Positions 1-10,760 of a DNA stretch of 64,000 bases are shown one piece after another. The DNA is taken from positions 244,021,177 to 244,085,176 of the forward strand of contig JALIGW010000002.1 in assembly GCA_023053685.1 (NCBI GenBank), given 5' to 3'. The notes below the pieces were generated by a model. It was not told the DNA's origin. It searched no databases and saw only the letters and a program-made list of their open reading frames with translations. Within the stretch, counting starts at the first letter, position 1. Every line of letters begins with the position of its first letter. Origin of the DNA: Diadophis punctatus similis (Eukaryota; Chordata; Lepidosauria; Squamata; Dipsadidae). A program made the translations under genes and the position numbers.

Positions 1-780
1 AGACCCACCTTAACTCATCCCTTTCCTCTAATCCTGGTTAATTCTCTCCTCCTCCTCCGTCCTCCATGAAATGGCATCTCCTCCCCAGCCCTACCCAAGA
101 TAATGTTTTCCTAGCTGTTTTACTTGGGAAGTGATCTCTTCCCCACTGATCCCATAGAAATGTACTTTGTGACATAGTTGCTGATGTGCTCAGAAGCTGG
201 GATCTGCCGGACTCCTATTGGCTACTTCAGGGGGGCTTCTGCAATCTTCCCGCCCCCTGTGATCCCCTTGATCCGGACACCTGGTTCCCCAGAGGCGCCT
301 GGTACCCGGATGCTCCTCCAGTCTGATGGAGGCTCTTTCTCTTTGTGGATTTAAGGCTCTTTGGGAAGAAGATCCAGTCCTGGGATACACGGAAGGTCAA
401 CTGTGAGCCTCTTGGTCTGGACACCAGGTTCCCCAGAAGTGGATCCCACTGTAGCACAAGGGATGAGGTGCCCCTACCTGGGGGGGGGGGATGGAGCTCC
501 CCTCGGAGCTCCTCTTCCTCTGGGTCTGGATTCCCCCCCCCTCTTCTCCAGCTCCAGAAACGCCAGAATCCCTTAAAATCAACCAGGGAGAATAGCTCAG
601 AGTGGAAATGGGGGGTCCTTGGTGGTCTCTGAGCTTCGGGGTTTCCCCAGAGACGTCTCATTACCCAAACTAGGTAACATCATCAGGGCAGCAACCAACC
701 ACCAACCTCAGGGAGCTCCAAGGACCCTCCAACTCTTACGGGGCCTTTTTGCGCAACTCTTTCAGGGCATCTGCAGAGCT
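1..780. repeat. 5' flank of the tandem unit, copy 1
   Basis: This non-coding stretch is repeated, slightly diverged, at 28967-29740 and 38471-39260. It leads directly into the promoter of ZNF-A. It has no convincing coding frame: short ORFs here are in different frames in the three copies. It marks the left edge of the gene-sized tandem unit; the window starts inside it. Confidence 0.75.
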
Positions 781-781
781 T

Positions 782-1037
782 CAGCTTCCAGCACCCACAC
801 AGATACACACACACAGAAAGACACAATCAGAAAGACACACAAAGGGTTTCGGAGCACGTGGTCCTAGCTGAAAGCGGGAGGGGGAAGAGGCGGGGCCTCA
901 AGGAGTAGGCGGAGCCCGAGAGGAAGCCGGAAGCCCCCACCCCTCGGGTCCCAGTGGCTGGAATTCTGCTTTCCTTCGCCTGGTGAGGATCAGCGCTGGA
1001 TCCCTCGGGAGAGGCTCCTGGATCCCACTCGGGGCAG
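782..1037 (+). promoter_or_regulatory. GC-rich promoter and first exon of ZNF-A
   Basis: The stretch contains an E-box CACGTG at 855-860, a GC box GAGGCGGGGCC at 887-897 and a GGCGGAGCC motif shortly after. There is no clear TATA box. A good splice donor, GGGGCAG|GTAAGG, lies at 1037/1038. The same order (E-box-like CACGTG or relative, GC boxes, GAGAGGAAG, donor) recurs in front of the other units, which supports a promoter plus non-coding first exon. The transcription start itself is inferred. Confidence 0.6.
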
Positions 1038-1925
1038 GTAAGGCTGCTCTCCCTCCGTCCTCCAGGCCGCCCCTCCTGCCAGGAGATCTTCCCCCCGCCA
1101 GGAGGACGGGAGCTGCGGATCCCGCTCTTCGGCTTCCCGGGTTTTCCTCGGGGAGATCCGGCTCTGGCGTTGGCTGCAGGGAGCAGATCCCTCCCTTCCC
1201 TCCAGGGGGGCTGCAGAGCTAGTTCCGTCAGAGCACGAGGTCTCTGAGGATGCGAATCCCTCAAGTACATTTGAAAAAAAGACATTAAATTGTGCTTTAA
1301 AACATTTACTGCGATTTGTAATGTGTTATTAACACTCACTGACCTCTTTGCAACGGGGAGGGGAGGTTTTGGGGGAAAGGAAAGAAGTTTAAATTAGTTG
1401 AATTGAGCTCGTTTTTTTCTTAACCCACAAAAGAGATCCCCTTTCTTTGAGCTCTGTCTGAAAGGCCAAAAATAAAATCCTTTCTTTTTATGTTAATCTT
1501 TTCTTTGTTTCTGCTTTAAAAAGATGGGTAGAATTTCTAAGCTTTAAATTTTCCTTGTTTTGCCCAGAAGAGGCTGTGATGTGGGAGCTCCTCCTTGCTG
1601 GATGTTTTTCAAAGAAGAAAATGAAGTTTTGAGGGGGGTCTTGTGAGGAGCTGCTGGAACAAGCTGATGGCCAGAAGGCTCACTTAAATAATTGTAAATA
1701 AATTTTGAGACTCCTAACTGGAATCTTTGTGGCCTTTCAGCCTCCAAAAAGAGCAGAAAAGAGCAGCCCTTTTCATTTCTGATTTTCTGTGTTTCTCGAA
1801 AGGAAATAATGTTCTCATCTTTTTTGTCCCTCTTGCAGGAAAACAGCTGTGACCAAAGAATTACCTTCAAGACAACTAACAAGAGATAGTAGACATTCAG
1901 CCCAAGGCAGCAGCCAAGGGAAAGC

Positions 1926-3245
1926 ATGGAGGGTGGGAAGCTCTTGGATCCCCCATCAGACACAAGCAGCCCTCCAAGAACGCCCAAAAGAACCCATGAA
2001 TGCTCAGAGTGTGGGGAATCCTTTGCTTGCAGGTCCCTCCTTTTGACCCACAAGAAGCTCCATGTGGGAAGTGGATCCAGTCAAGGTTTGGAGGGTGAGA
2101 AATGTTTCTCTGGAAAAAACTCAAAAGATCTCAGAAGCCCCCCAACACTAAAACCCTATGAATGTGAGGAATGTGACTTATGCTTTAGTCAAAAGTCAAG
2201 CCTTCTTACACATCAGAAAATCCATACTGGAGAGAAACCTTATCAATGTCTGGAATGTGGGAAATTTTTCCGTCAAAAAGGCCATCTTAGAGACCACGAG
2301 AGAATTCACACAGGGGAGAAACCTTACAAGTGTTGGGAATGTGGGAAGAGCTTTTCTCATAAGTCAAATCTTTCGTCCCATGAGAAGATTCATGCAGGAA
2401 TAAAATCTTACAAGTGCTTTGAGTGTGGAAAATGTTTCACCGAGAGTTCAGCTCTGCTGAGACATTTGAAAATACACAGAGGAGAAAAAAAAGAAAAGTG
2501 CCTCAAATGTGGGAAATTTTTTACCCGGAAATCAACCCTTGTGGAACATCAGAGGCGTCATGCTGGAGAGAGACCCTATGAATGCCCAGAATGTGAGAAA
2601 CGATTTATGCGTTCTAGTGAACTTGAGAGACACCAGAAGTGGCACAAAGGGGACCTACCCCATAAATGTGGGGACTGTGGGAAAAGTTTTATTTCACCAT
2701 CCAATCTTCAGATTCATCAGAGAATCCACACGGGGGAGAAACCCTACAAATGTGGGGAGTGTGGGAAATGTTTTACTCAAAAACAACACCTTGGAAGGCA
2801 TCAAAGGTTCCATACAGGAGAGAAGCCATACAGATGCGTAGAATGTGGAAAATACTTTAGAGACAAGCGAGGCCTTTGGAACCATCGTAAAACCCACACA
2901 GGGCAGAAACCATATCAATGCATCGACTGTGGAAGTTTTTATCGTACTTCATCAGACCTTAGAAGTCATGTGAAAATTCACACAGGGGAAAAAAATTACA
3001 AATGTTTGGACTGTGGGAGAACATTTGCTCATTCAGGTTCCCTTAGAAATCACAGCCGAATCCATACAGGAGAGAAACCTCACAAATGCTCAGAGTGCGA
3101 TAAATGTTTTTCAAGGAAAGATTATCTTGTGATGCATCAGCGAATCCACACTGGAGAAAAACCATATAAATGTCTGAAGTGTGGGAAACCTTTTTCCCAT
3201 CCTTCAGCACTTTGCAGGCACACCCGAAATCACGCAAGACAGTAG
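1926..3245 (+). CDS. C2H2 zinc-finger protein ZNF-A, 14 fingers
   Basis: Predicted nuclear DNA-binding protein of 439 residues. Finger 1 (Cys26-His46) is separated by a 32-residue spacer from a regular array of fingers 2-14, first cysteines at residue 80 and every 28 residues, joined by TGEKPY-type linkers. The reading frame is one exon; the acceptor TCTTGCAG|G gives an exon start at 1839. The ATG at 1926 has a strong Kozak context (A at -3, G at +4), and two in-frame TAG codons just upstream exclude a longer start in this exon. No KRAB, SCAN or BTB domain is encoded. Unlike the four paralogues, no KRAB-like exon lies between promoter and finger exon, and the intron is much shorter. The frame stops at TAG before a 15th finger that is still readable downstream. 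Function as a sequence-specific transcriptional regulator follows from the family; the target is unknown. Confidence 0.9.
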   Translation: MEGGKLLDPPSDTSSPPRTPKRTHECSECGESFACRSLLLTHKKLHVGSGSSQGLEGEKCFSGKNSKDLRSPPTLKPYECEECDLCFSQKSSLLTHQKIHTGEKPYQCLECGKFFRQKGHLRDHERIHTGEKPYKCWECGKSFSHKSNLSSHEKIHAGIKSYKCFECGKCFTESSALLRHLKIHRGEKKEKCLKCGKFFTRKSTLVEHQRRHAGERPYECPECEKRFMRSSELERHQKWHKGDLPHKCGDCGKSFISPSNLQIHQRIHTGEKPYKCGECGKCFTQKQHLGRHQRFHTGEKPYRCVECGKYFRDKRGLWNHRKTHTGQKPYQCIDCGSFYRTSSDLRSHVKIHTGEKNYKCLDCGRTFAHSGSLRNHSRIHTGEKPHKCSECDKCFSRKDYLVMHQRIHTGEKPYKCLKCGKPFSHPSALCRHTRNHARQ

Positions 3246-3344
3246 CTGCACAAATGTGCAGAGTGCGAGAAACCTTTTCATAGTAAACCAAAGCTAAAAA
3301 AGCACCAAAATGTCCATAGCAGAGATAAATCTATTCAGCTGTGA
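3246..3344 (+). pseudogene. Untranslated 15th finger of ZNF-A
   Basis: Directly after the TAG of ZNF-A the same frame continues with a complete C2H2 finger (CAEC ... H-X3-H) and a short tail ending at TGA 3342-3344. ZNF-C still translates the equivalent finger. It is therefore a terminal finger lost by a nonsense codon, not random sequence. Confidence 0.85.
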
Positions 3345-5115
3345 ACAACATTGGAAACATTTTATGTCAACACATCTTAATGTTTACCAGGAACTTCACA
3401 CAGTGACAGAAGGGAAATCCTACAATTATTTGGTGTGAGTAAAATGTTTTTCCTACTGAAGCAAAAGAACCTCAGAGAGTACACAATGAGGCAAAAGGGT
3501 GTAAATGTTGGGAGTGTGAGAATATTTTGCTCTCAAAGCCGCATTATAAACTTACCAGAGTGATTACACAAAAGAGTTATAACTATGTGGGGAATTGATA
3601 TAATGCTTTGTAGAGTACAGGAAGTCCTTGACTTATGACTACAAATTGGAAATTGATTTCCGGTCATAAGATCCTTTAGTCGTAAGTCAAGGAACCAGGT
3701 ATTTCCCTTAATTTTTACTAGACTGTGTTGATCAATGAGAACTGAAAACTTAGACGAGAAAATGGGGCGAAGGGTGAAATGAATCTGGTGGTTTATTTAG
3801 TGATAAAAGTTTTAATGTTGAATCTTCTGGCTGAGGATGAAGAGGAAAAGTTTCTTTTTCCTATTATATTTTTGGAAGGAATTTTTCTCCTTTTTTCATT
3901 GTCTTTTTCATATACCGTAGTTACACATAAATATTTGTATTAACTTTCTTTCTGTGCATATAATCCTTAATAAAAGTATCGTTCAAAATAATCAAAAGGG
4001 CCTTTTTCAGAAGATGGACTGGGTGGCTCAAAACTGACAAGATGGCAGTTCAGATTTTGCCATACTGTGCAGCCAAAGTGGGTTGAGGAAGTGGCATTCG
4101 GACCTCCCCTGGATCAGGAAATGGGCTGCGGGGAGCAGGAGGAGGAAGAAGGCCTTCAGGGAGTCCAGAGCCCATAGTTCCCAGCAGCTGCTAGAGGAGG
4201 GATCCAGGCTTCTCAGAGGAGGGGCAGGAAATCTGTCACAAGAGGCTACCGGAAGATGCCCCCTGGAGGAGAGATGGGGAATTGTTCGTCCCAGCAGGAT
4301 CCACCCTTGGTGGGAGGTCTGGAGGTGGGGGAGGCGCTTCCGGATGGGCCTCCTCCATCTTCCCAGGGTGGAAAAAGGCAGGCAGATGGTCAACTGGTCC
4401 AGCAGTCCGCCTAGTGCTCTGGATGGAACCTTGGATCTCAGTGTGGTCTCTTTGCCCCCCCCCCCCCCAAATGGCAAGAAATATGAGAGAAGCGGAGAGA
4501 CGCCCCAGGAACTCTCTGAGCTGCAAAGAAAGTGATATCCATGCTAGCCCTCTTCCTTTGGGGGGGGGATCTGAGGGGGTCACAGTAAGGATACCTACTG
4601 GGCTCTCCCAGCCCTTTGACTCCCACCTTCCCTGGATACCCCAAACTTTCCTCTCCACCAATCTCCATCCCCACTAGCTTTCTTTGAAGGCCTTTTTTCT
4701 GTTCCCCCAAATAGACCCCCTGTAGCCGCCCAAGACCAACTCAAAGGGAGGGGCCCCAGCACCCTCTACTAAAGGGAGAGTTTGGAAGGACAACTCAGAC
4801 CCCCCCTCCAGTAGAAGCCGAGAGGGTGAGATTTTCAGTCTTGGGGGTTGCAGCTTCAGGGGGCTGTTCAGGGGGCTGCTTCATGCCAGGACCGGAGGGA
4901 AGTGTGGACTCTCTTTTCTTCCCCCCTCCCCATGATTCTCAACTTGAATCTCCCTTTCTCTTTGTGCCTGGAGGGATGGACTAGATTCCCCCTTAAGGTC
5001 ATTTAAGGCCCCCTTGAGTCCAGGCTGGGTGTACCGAGATTTCAAAACGGCAAAGTGGAGTCTCTATGGAGAGCCTCCATCCTTCAGGTCATGGTTGTCC
5101 CTAAGATGCTTTTCC
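3345..5115. other. 3' flank block, copy 1 (3'UTR and repeats)
   Basis: This is non-coding and is repeated behind every zinc-finger gene (about 22207, 34094, 43095 and 59282). It holds the candidate 3'UTR, a short inverted-repeat element at 3617-3699 (AGTCCTTGACTTATGA... paired with ...CGTAAGTCAAGGA), the polyadenylation signal and then GC-rich unclassified sequence at about 4020-5060. The ORFs in the GC-rich part shift frame between copies, so I do not call genes. Confidence 0.6.
3969..3974 (+). terminator. Candidate poly(A) signal of ZNF-A
   Basis: AATAAA in the conserved context CCTTAATAAAAGTAT, about 720 bp after the stop codon. The motif is kept at the same place behind all five genes. 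Confidence 0.5.
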
Positions 5116-5676
5116 TTTTTTTTTTTTAAATAATCTTTATTAATTATGTAAAAAAGACAAACAAACATCCAAACAAACATAAAAACATGTATAAACATAT
5201 GTAAGAATAAGTAAGAAATATCTTTGAGTATAGAAAACATTGAACATTGAACATACATGTCAACCATCTCGTCGACGCTATCCTTTTACAGCCTAGTGAT
5301 ACAAAAACATGTTTAATCTTTATAGTTATTATTTACATCATTATCTTTCTTATATCTTCCAATATTTTCCTTATTCTTTTCTCTTGTTATATTGTGTTCA
5401 CTCTATTATCATTACAATAAAACAATTTTCCCTTTTTCAACAATGGTTCTTTTGTTCAGCTTGATTAATATTTTATAATCTTGTAAAATTGTATACATTC
5501 CGATATTTTGTTCCGGTCTTTGCGAAAAAGTAGACATTTGTTATTATTTATACTGTCTAAGATCATGACTCATAGTGTGTCTAGGATCATGACACATAAT
5601 TATAGCAATTTTTGATATTTATTTTGGTTAAGCCAGTTATACCACCTGTCCCAAGTTTTATAGAATTCAGAGTCAT
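5116..5676 (-). mobile_element. 5'-truncated L1-type LINE, minus strand
   Basis: A poly-T run at 5116-5128 is the reverse of a poly(A) tail, preceded on the minus strand by AATAAAG. The insert is flanked by a 15-bp target-site duplication CTAAGATGCTTTTCC at 5101-5115 and 5677-5691. The minus-strand 5' end reads a tryptophan-rich tail like the C-terminus of L1 ORF2. The other units have the empty site, so the insertion happened after the unit duplicated. Confidence 0.85.
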
Positions 5677-5700
5677 CTAAGATGCTTTTCCAAAAGGCAT

Positions 5701-6169
5701 CTGGACTTTCTTGGGGGTTTTTCCCTTGAAAACGTTTCCCTTCTCATCCCAGAAGCTTCCCCAGTTCTGACTGAGCGGTGGAGGATGGAAGGATGGATAT
5801 TCCTCGCAGTCAGTTGGTGCTGAATCAGGGTGCAAAGGGGTGTGGAGCCTCCCTGAGGCTGCTGAAAGGACCCTGTTATAGAAAGGAGGTTGGGGGGGTC
5901 CTTTCCACCCCCCTCTGTTGTGGGAGGGCTGCTCATTTTGGCAAAGATGGCCGCTTTGGCCCCTCTTTCCCTCCAGGGCTCCTCTCTGTCCAGAAGGTGG
6001 AGGTGGCTGTCCTCGAAAGAGCCAGCCCTGTCATTTTAGATGCAGATGGACGTCTCCTCCTGATGGGTTTGTCCTCCCATTCCCCCCTCCCAGTCAGTCA
6101 GAACTGAAGAAGCTTCTTAGATGAGAAGGGAAACGTTTTCAAGGGGAGAAAATACCAAAGAAAGTCCAG
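5701..6169. repeat. 469-bp element with long terminal inverted repeats
   Basis: The left end (5701-5774) and right end (6095-6169) are imperfect inverted copies of each other, about 75 bp each, with a shared core GAAAACGTTTCCCTTCTCAT. The centre is GC-rich. Full copies occur at 44829-45300 and 60963-61436; truncated left halves at about 24902 and 35798. It resembles a non-autonomous DNA element, but I cannot assign a family and see no clear target-site duplication. Confidence 0.6.
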
Positions 6170-6937
6170 TTTGCCTTTTTGAGGTGGGAAAAATGCACCT
6201 CTGGGAATTGAAGCCAGAGTTTTGGAGCTCCTTCTGACTCAGTCTGGGGGGAGGAAGCCCCCAGCAGTGGCCGGTCCGGAGCCTTTTTTAGAAGTAAGCC
6301 GGGGGGGGGCAGAGAGTGGCTGAAAGGTTGGGGTCCCCGGAAGCCCCTCCCTGCACCCCCGTTTTTGCCTGCTTTTGCTGCCCTGGTTAAATTCACTAGT
6401 TCCCGTCCGAGAAGCTGCTCCTGGAGTGATGAAACGTTCTTCCCCCCAAGAGCCCAGAGTGAAGGAGCCCCCAGGAGACGCCCCCCCCCAGACCCCACAC
6501 AGGAGAGACGCCCCTTCAGCACCCAGGATGCTTGATTGAGGGGAGGGAGCCTTCTCCTTGAACTTCGGAATTGAGGGTAGCCAGGAAAGCGCAAGGACCA
6601 ATGAGAATCCTCTCTTCTGCAGCGTCATCGGTGTCCGGGCAGAGTCTCCCTTGTCTTTCACCCACTGGAGGAGAGAGTTCGGTGCAGGGAGAGAAGCGGA
6701 GAAAGGGGGAGGGGGATCCGTTCAGTCTTTTTGGGGGGCCGCAGCTCAAGGGGGGGTTAATGGCAGCCCCGGTGGAGTGTGTGGACTTCCTTTTGCCTTC
6801 CCCACCGATCCGGCGTGGAGTGGGGCCGCAGTGGATGAAAATAGAGGAGGTGCAGCCTCACATCCTGTGAGGATTTTGGGGGTCTCTGAGGGGGCTGAAC
6901 GGGGAGTCCTTGGGGACCTTAAAACACACACAAAAAA
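6170..6937. other. Unclassified duplicated flank
   Basis: Non-coding, GC-rich, with C and G runs. Parts recur at about 45300-46390 and 61437-61960. ORFs of up to 150 codons on both strands change frame between copies and show no domain. I see no gene here. Confidence 0.5.
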
Positions 6938-6964
6938 ATGAAATGAAATGAAATGAAATGAAAT
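6938..6964. repeat. (AAATG)n microsatellite
   Basis: About five tandem AAATG units ending in AAATAAG, directly before a SINE-like 3' part. Confidence 0.9.
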
Positions 6965-6965
6965 A

Positions 6966-7155
6966 AGCTAGAAAGGAAGTTCCAGGCCCTCCTTGGCCAT
7001 CAAAGCCAGCTGGGTGACCTGGAGCCCCTCATTCTTTCAGCCTAGCCCCCCTCACAGGATTGTTGTGAGGCAACTAGGAGGAGGATGTGTGGGATATCTT
7101 CACTGCCTCGAGTGATTGGTAAAAGTAATGAAGACGGGATATAAATAAATATTTT
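6966..7155 (+). mobile_element. tRNA-derived SINE, 5'-truncated
   Basis: Contains the diagnostic body GCCAGCTGGGTGACCT, the CTCACAGGATTGTTGTGAGG block and an ending GGATATAAATAAAT. These match the 3' part of a common squamate tRNA SINE, also seen at 10505 and 47525. The tRNA-like head is missing. Confidence 0.7.
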
Positions 7156-7625
7156 AAAAATTCTACTGTGCAGAGGCCTAGCAGTGTTTCCGGGCCTCTT
7201 CCCTTCTCAGCTGCTGAGCTGCCATACTTGCATTGCCCCCATGGGAACAAGCATGAGATCTGGGCTGCTCCCCCAAACTCTCTCCGTCTTGCTCTCCTGG
7301 GGGCTCTGGGGATTTGGAAATGACCCACCCAAAGAGTCTGAGACTCTGCAGAAAACCCACCCAGGCTCATTGATTTAAGAGACCCTCACCCAATTTAAAG
7401 GGCCATCATGTAACCTGTGCATCAGTGGCTCTTGCAGATCACTGTAAAGACATGAAGCTATTTGAATTATAAGTCCCTGGGAGTAAAATTAAAGCTTTAT
7501 TATCCAATTAAGAGGAAACATCAGTAAAGTATTTTAGCAGGCATAAAAATGTTAACTGTATGTTGCTGCTAGTAGTTACTGGAACTTTGAACGGAGTTCC
7601 TCAAGAGAAAAAAAAGGGAAAATAA
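7156..7625. other. No gene recognised
   Basis: AT-richer sequence between a SINE and the next promoter. The pieces CCCAGGCTCATTGATTTAAG and a GTAAAATTAAAGC-rich part show no domain, tRNA or repeat that I recognise. Confidence 0.4.
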
Positions 7626-7999
7626 GTGTCTGGGCTCATTGAAATAACACATGCACGCACTGAAGCAGGAGAGGCAGCCCCGCTTCTAGCGTGCAGACGG
7701 GGACACTCTTCCCATGGGCAGAGGAACCCTCGACAAGAACACCCATCGGAGGATCAGAGGAAGTTTCTGAGCTCGTGGTCCTGGCTGGGAGGGGGAGATT
7801 GGGGGTGAAAGGCCGAGGGGGCAAGGAGAGGAGGGGGCCAAGGGGCGGGGCTGCAGGGCGGGGGCGGGGCCCTAGAGGAGAGCAGACGCCCCTCCCCCTG
7901 GCTGGATCTCGGTTTCCCTCCGCGGCTCCCGTTTCTCCCAGCGAAGATCGGCGCTGGCTGGATCCCTCGGGAGAGGCTTCTGGGTCTCGGCCGGGGCAG
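7626..7999 (+). promoter_or_regulatory. Promoter/first exon of orphan KRAB module M
   Basis: Several GC boxes are packed at 7837-7872 (GGGGCGGGGC, GGGGGCGGGGCC), followed by the GAGAGGAG motif and a weak donor CGGGGCAG|GTGGGG at 7999/8000. It is a diverged relative of the promoters at about 12440 and 49480. No zinc-finger exon follows within this module. Confidence 0.5.
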
Positions 8000-8724
8000 G
8001 TGGGGCTGCTCTCCCTCCAGGCCGCCCCTCCTGCCAGGAGATCTTTTCCCCGCCAGGAGGAAGGGAGCCGCGGATCCCGCTCTTCGGCTTTGCTTCTGTT
8101 TTTAAAAGCCGGGTAAACTTTTTAAAAATTCAATATTTCCCTTTTCGGCCACGCGGGGGCAGTGATGTGGCAGCCCCTTCTGGGTGGGTGCTTTGTAATG
8201 GTGGGTGTTTTCCAGGGCCGAGGAAGTTTTGAGGCTGGTCTTGTAAAGCAGGTACTAGAACAAGCTGGTGTCCAAAAGGCGGCCTTCCATAATTGTAAAT
8301 ATGTGTTTTGAATCGCCTGCCTGGGATTTCTATGGCCTTGCAACCTCCAAAAACCAGCCCTTTTCACCCCTGCTCCTCCCCACCTGATCTCTCTCATCTT
8401 CCCTTGAGTTTTTCCCACTCACAACTCTGCATTGGTCCCTCTTGGACTTCATCTTGTTGGTTTCCTCCATTTTGGCCCATCAAGATTTTCTGGAATGACG
8501 ATTCTCTCTCCCATTATTTTGTGTCCTCAACAAATAATCCCATATTCTCCTCCTTCTTCCAGGTCATTTATAGGTTATCTTCAGAATCCCTGTCGCCATC
8601 GGAGCCTTTTTCATTTCTCTTTGCAGGGGACCGGTGAGGATGTGGCCCTGAACCCCACAGAGGAGAAGGGGCGTTCTTGGATTGGGACCCCAAAACTTTA
8701 ACAGATTAACATTTAAAAGATTAA

Positions 8725-8961
8725 GAGCCGGGGTGGCACAGTGGTTGGAATGGAGTACTGCAGGCTATTCTGCAGACTGCCATCTGACTGCAATTGGGCA
8801 GTTCGATCCTCACCAGGGCTCAAGGGTGACTCAGCCTTCCATCCTTCCGAGGTGGGTAAAATGAGGATTGTTGGGGGCGATAGGCTGACTCTGTAAAACC
8901 GCTTACAGGGGGCTGTAAAGCACTGTGAAGCGGTATATAAGTCTAAGTGCTATTGCTATTG
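8725..8961 (+). mobile_element. Sauria-type SINE
   Basis: tRNA-derived head GAGCCGGGGTGGCACAGTGG, the diagnostic body CTCAGCCTTCCATCCTTCCG and AGGTGGGTAAAATGAGGA, and the tail GCTATTGCTATTGCTA. It is inserted in the KRAB-like exon of module M. Confidence 0.9.
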
Positions 8962-8964
8962 CTA

Positions 8965-9185
8965 ACAGAGTTGGAAGGGACCTGGTAGGTCATCTAGTCC
9001 AACCCCCTGCCCAAGCAGGAGACCCTACTACACCATTTCTGACAGATGGCAGTCTAGTTTCTTCTTGAAAGCTTCCAGTGATGAAGCTCCCACAACTTCC
9101 GAAGGCAAGCGGTTCCATTGGCTGATTGTTCTCAATGTCAGAAAATTTCTCCTTATTTCTAGGTGGAATCTCTCCTTGAACCTTT
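8965..9185 (-). mobile_element. CR1 LINE 3' end, minus strand
   Basis: The plus strand starts with AGTTGGAAGGGACCT and GTCATCTAGTCCAACCCCCT, the reverse complement of the classic CR1 3' end. Minus-strand reading gives the C-terminal CR1 motif (FKKKLDCHLSEMV). It lies in the same insertion as the adjoining SINE. Confidence 0.9.
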
Positions 9186-9362
9186 GGCCGGGATTCCGCT
9201 CTAGAGAATTTGGAAACCGTGGCCCAGTTGCAGAAGCAGCTTCCTGCACAAAAGGCCAATCAGTTAAGGAGCAATCAAACCGGTCAGCAGTGAGGGTCAT
9301 CCCTGGCCTTGACCCAGAGGGGTAACAATTGACCCAGAGACCTCTTAGCTGTAACTTTGAAG

Positions 9363-9724
9363 GTGCATAAATAAATCTTAGTTTGGACAATGAGCATTTT
9401 AAAAAATTTTATTTGACAAAACAGCAATGCAGTGAAATTTGGGTTTTTCTGCCAAGGTGTGAAGGCATCATTCCTCTAATCAATATTTGTTATAAGAAGC
9501 CACTCTCGGTCGAGTTGGAGCTGGACTCTGGGTGAAAAATCACGGAGTGGGGGACTCGCAACGGCTGGGCGGATGTACCCCTGAAGCCGAAAGAGGCTGC
9601 CTGAGGACTTGGGGTGGGGCTGCCCCCATCCAGCCTTCATCCTGTCTGGTCACGGGGAAATATTGTCTCAGCCCAAACTGGTTCTTGTTTCAGCTACACA
9701 TTTTTAGCTCTAACGTGTGGAAAC
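9363..9724. other. 3' remainder of module M
   Basis: Homologous to the sequence after the KRAB-like exons at 14326 and 50757 (for example GAAGCCACTCTCGGTCGAGT and the GGGGAAATATTGTCTCAGCC part). Non-coding, with no zinc-finger exon. Confidence 0.55.
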
Positions 9725-9939
9725 TTTTCCTGTTTGTTCCTTGTCCCATGATGCACTTGGGTTACAGTTTAGTAAGCTGAAAGGCTTAGGCCTTGTCCTA
9801 AAGCGATTGGTCCTTTATTGGGTTTTTGGGGCTTCTCTACCGGAAGGCATTCAGACACACACACACACCCTTGCTTGAAGGGGCCAGTTTGGATGACAAA
9901 TAAGATCTTTCATTTCACTTTGGGGGGTGGGGGCTCTGT

Positions 9940-10500
9940 ATAACTTTATTTCCTCTGATCAGCAAAGGTCCTTTTTGGGGTGCCTGGGCTGTCTCTCCTG
10001 GAGAAGGACGAAATGCCAAATGGGAGCCATTTTCCCTTCCTCCTTTTCTGTCTGACCTTCTGGGGTTGAGTCTTTTTCAGGGTGGCCTGACTGAACTCTT
10101 CTAATACACAAACACACATACACACCCCTAAGTAGCCTGAGGTGGGCCAGGGAATCGGTTGTCCTCTCTCTCTCTCCCATCCGGAAAACACACGGGGATG
10201 ATGTCAGCCACGCAAAGTATCTACTTGCCAAGAGGGATGGCAAATTCATCTAATAAATAAATAAATAAATAGCACAAAGGAAAGTGAGGTCCTATCAAGA
10301 GGAAGAGACTGAGCTGTGAAATGGATCCATGCAGGGAGAGGCAATGTGTCCCGAGGAAACCAGGATCAAGTAGTCATGTTGAAGTGGAGTTCCTAAGTGC
10401 AGAAAAAGCAGGAAAAGGGGAGAAGAAATGGGTTGCTTACACTAACCTCAACCTCATGATAAGAATTCCCAATCAGCTCCACCTATCCAATCTGGGAGAG
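9940..10500. other. Non-coding part of the segmental duplication
   Basis: Contains CA-rich and AAATA-rich stretches (10253-10270) and matches 46972-47520. It shows partial similarity to the region just before the gypsy LTR at 15000-15110. No gene seen. Confidence 0.5.
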
Positions 10501-10504
10501 TCAG

Positions 10505-10760
10505 CTTGGCCTAGCGGTTAGGGCACTTGGGAAAAACTGGGAGACCATGAGTTCCAGTCCTGCCTTGGCCTTGAAAGGAAGCTGGGTGACCTGGGGCTAG
10601 TCACACACTCTCCCCAACTTACATCACAGGGTTTTTGGTTTTTTTTAGAAAAATGGGAGGAATGTGTGTTGGATGTGTTCATCGTCTTGAGTTTAATTTA
10701 TAAAAATAATATTAAATATTTTTTTAAAATAGTAATATTGGGATATAAATAAAACGTTTT
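10505..10760 (+). mobile_element. tRNA-derived SINE
   Basis: Box A-like TTGGCCTAGCGGTTAGGGC and box B-like GAGTTCCAGTCC (pol III promoter elements), the body GCTGGGTGACCTGGGGC, and an AT-rich tail ending GGGATATAAATAAAA. The sister copy is at 47525-47778. Confidence 0.85.

Larger units (their letters stand above)
8627..9362 (+). pseudogene. Broken KRAB-A-like exon, module M
   Basis: The acceptor TCTCTTTGCAG precedes 8627, and the frame opens with GTGEDVALNPTEEKG, clearly related to the KRAB-A start EDVAVNFTEE. A one-base deletion relative to the paralogues then shifts the frame, and a SINE plus a CR1 fragment (about 8699-9185) split the exon. The second half resumes at 9186 and runs to 9362, where the donor has decayed to GTGCAT. 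This copy cannot encode the domain. Confidence 0.75.

Noticed and set aside
2158..3291. Alternative-frame and minus-strand ORFs over the zinc-finger exons
   Set aside because: They are shadows of the repeated finger codons; the same shadows recur in every paralogue.
4028..4710. ORFs of 90-150 codons on both strands in the 3' flank, repeated in each unit
   Set aside because: Frames and stops change between the five copies and no domain is visible; the repetition reflects duplication of non-coding DNA.
6571..6870. 99-codon ORF related to one at about 46084
   Set aside because: Similarity is at DNA level through duplication; indels shift the frame and there is no domain or splice context.
10505..10590. 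Possible tRNA gene from box A and box B-like sequence
   Set aside because: The arms do not close into a cloverleaf and the body continues into a SINE 3' part; it is a tRNA-derived SINE.
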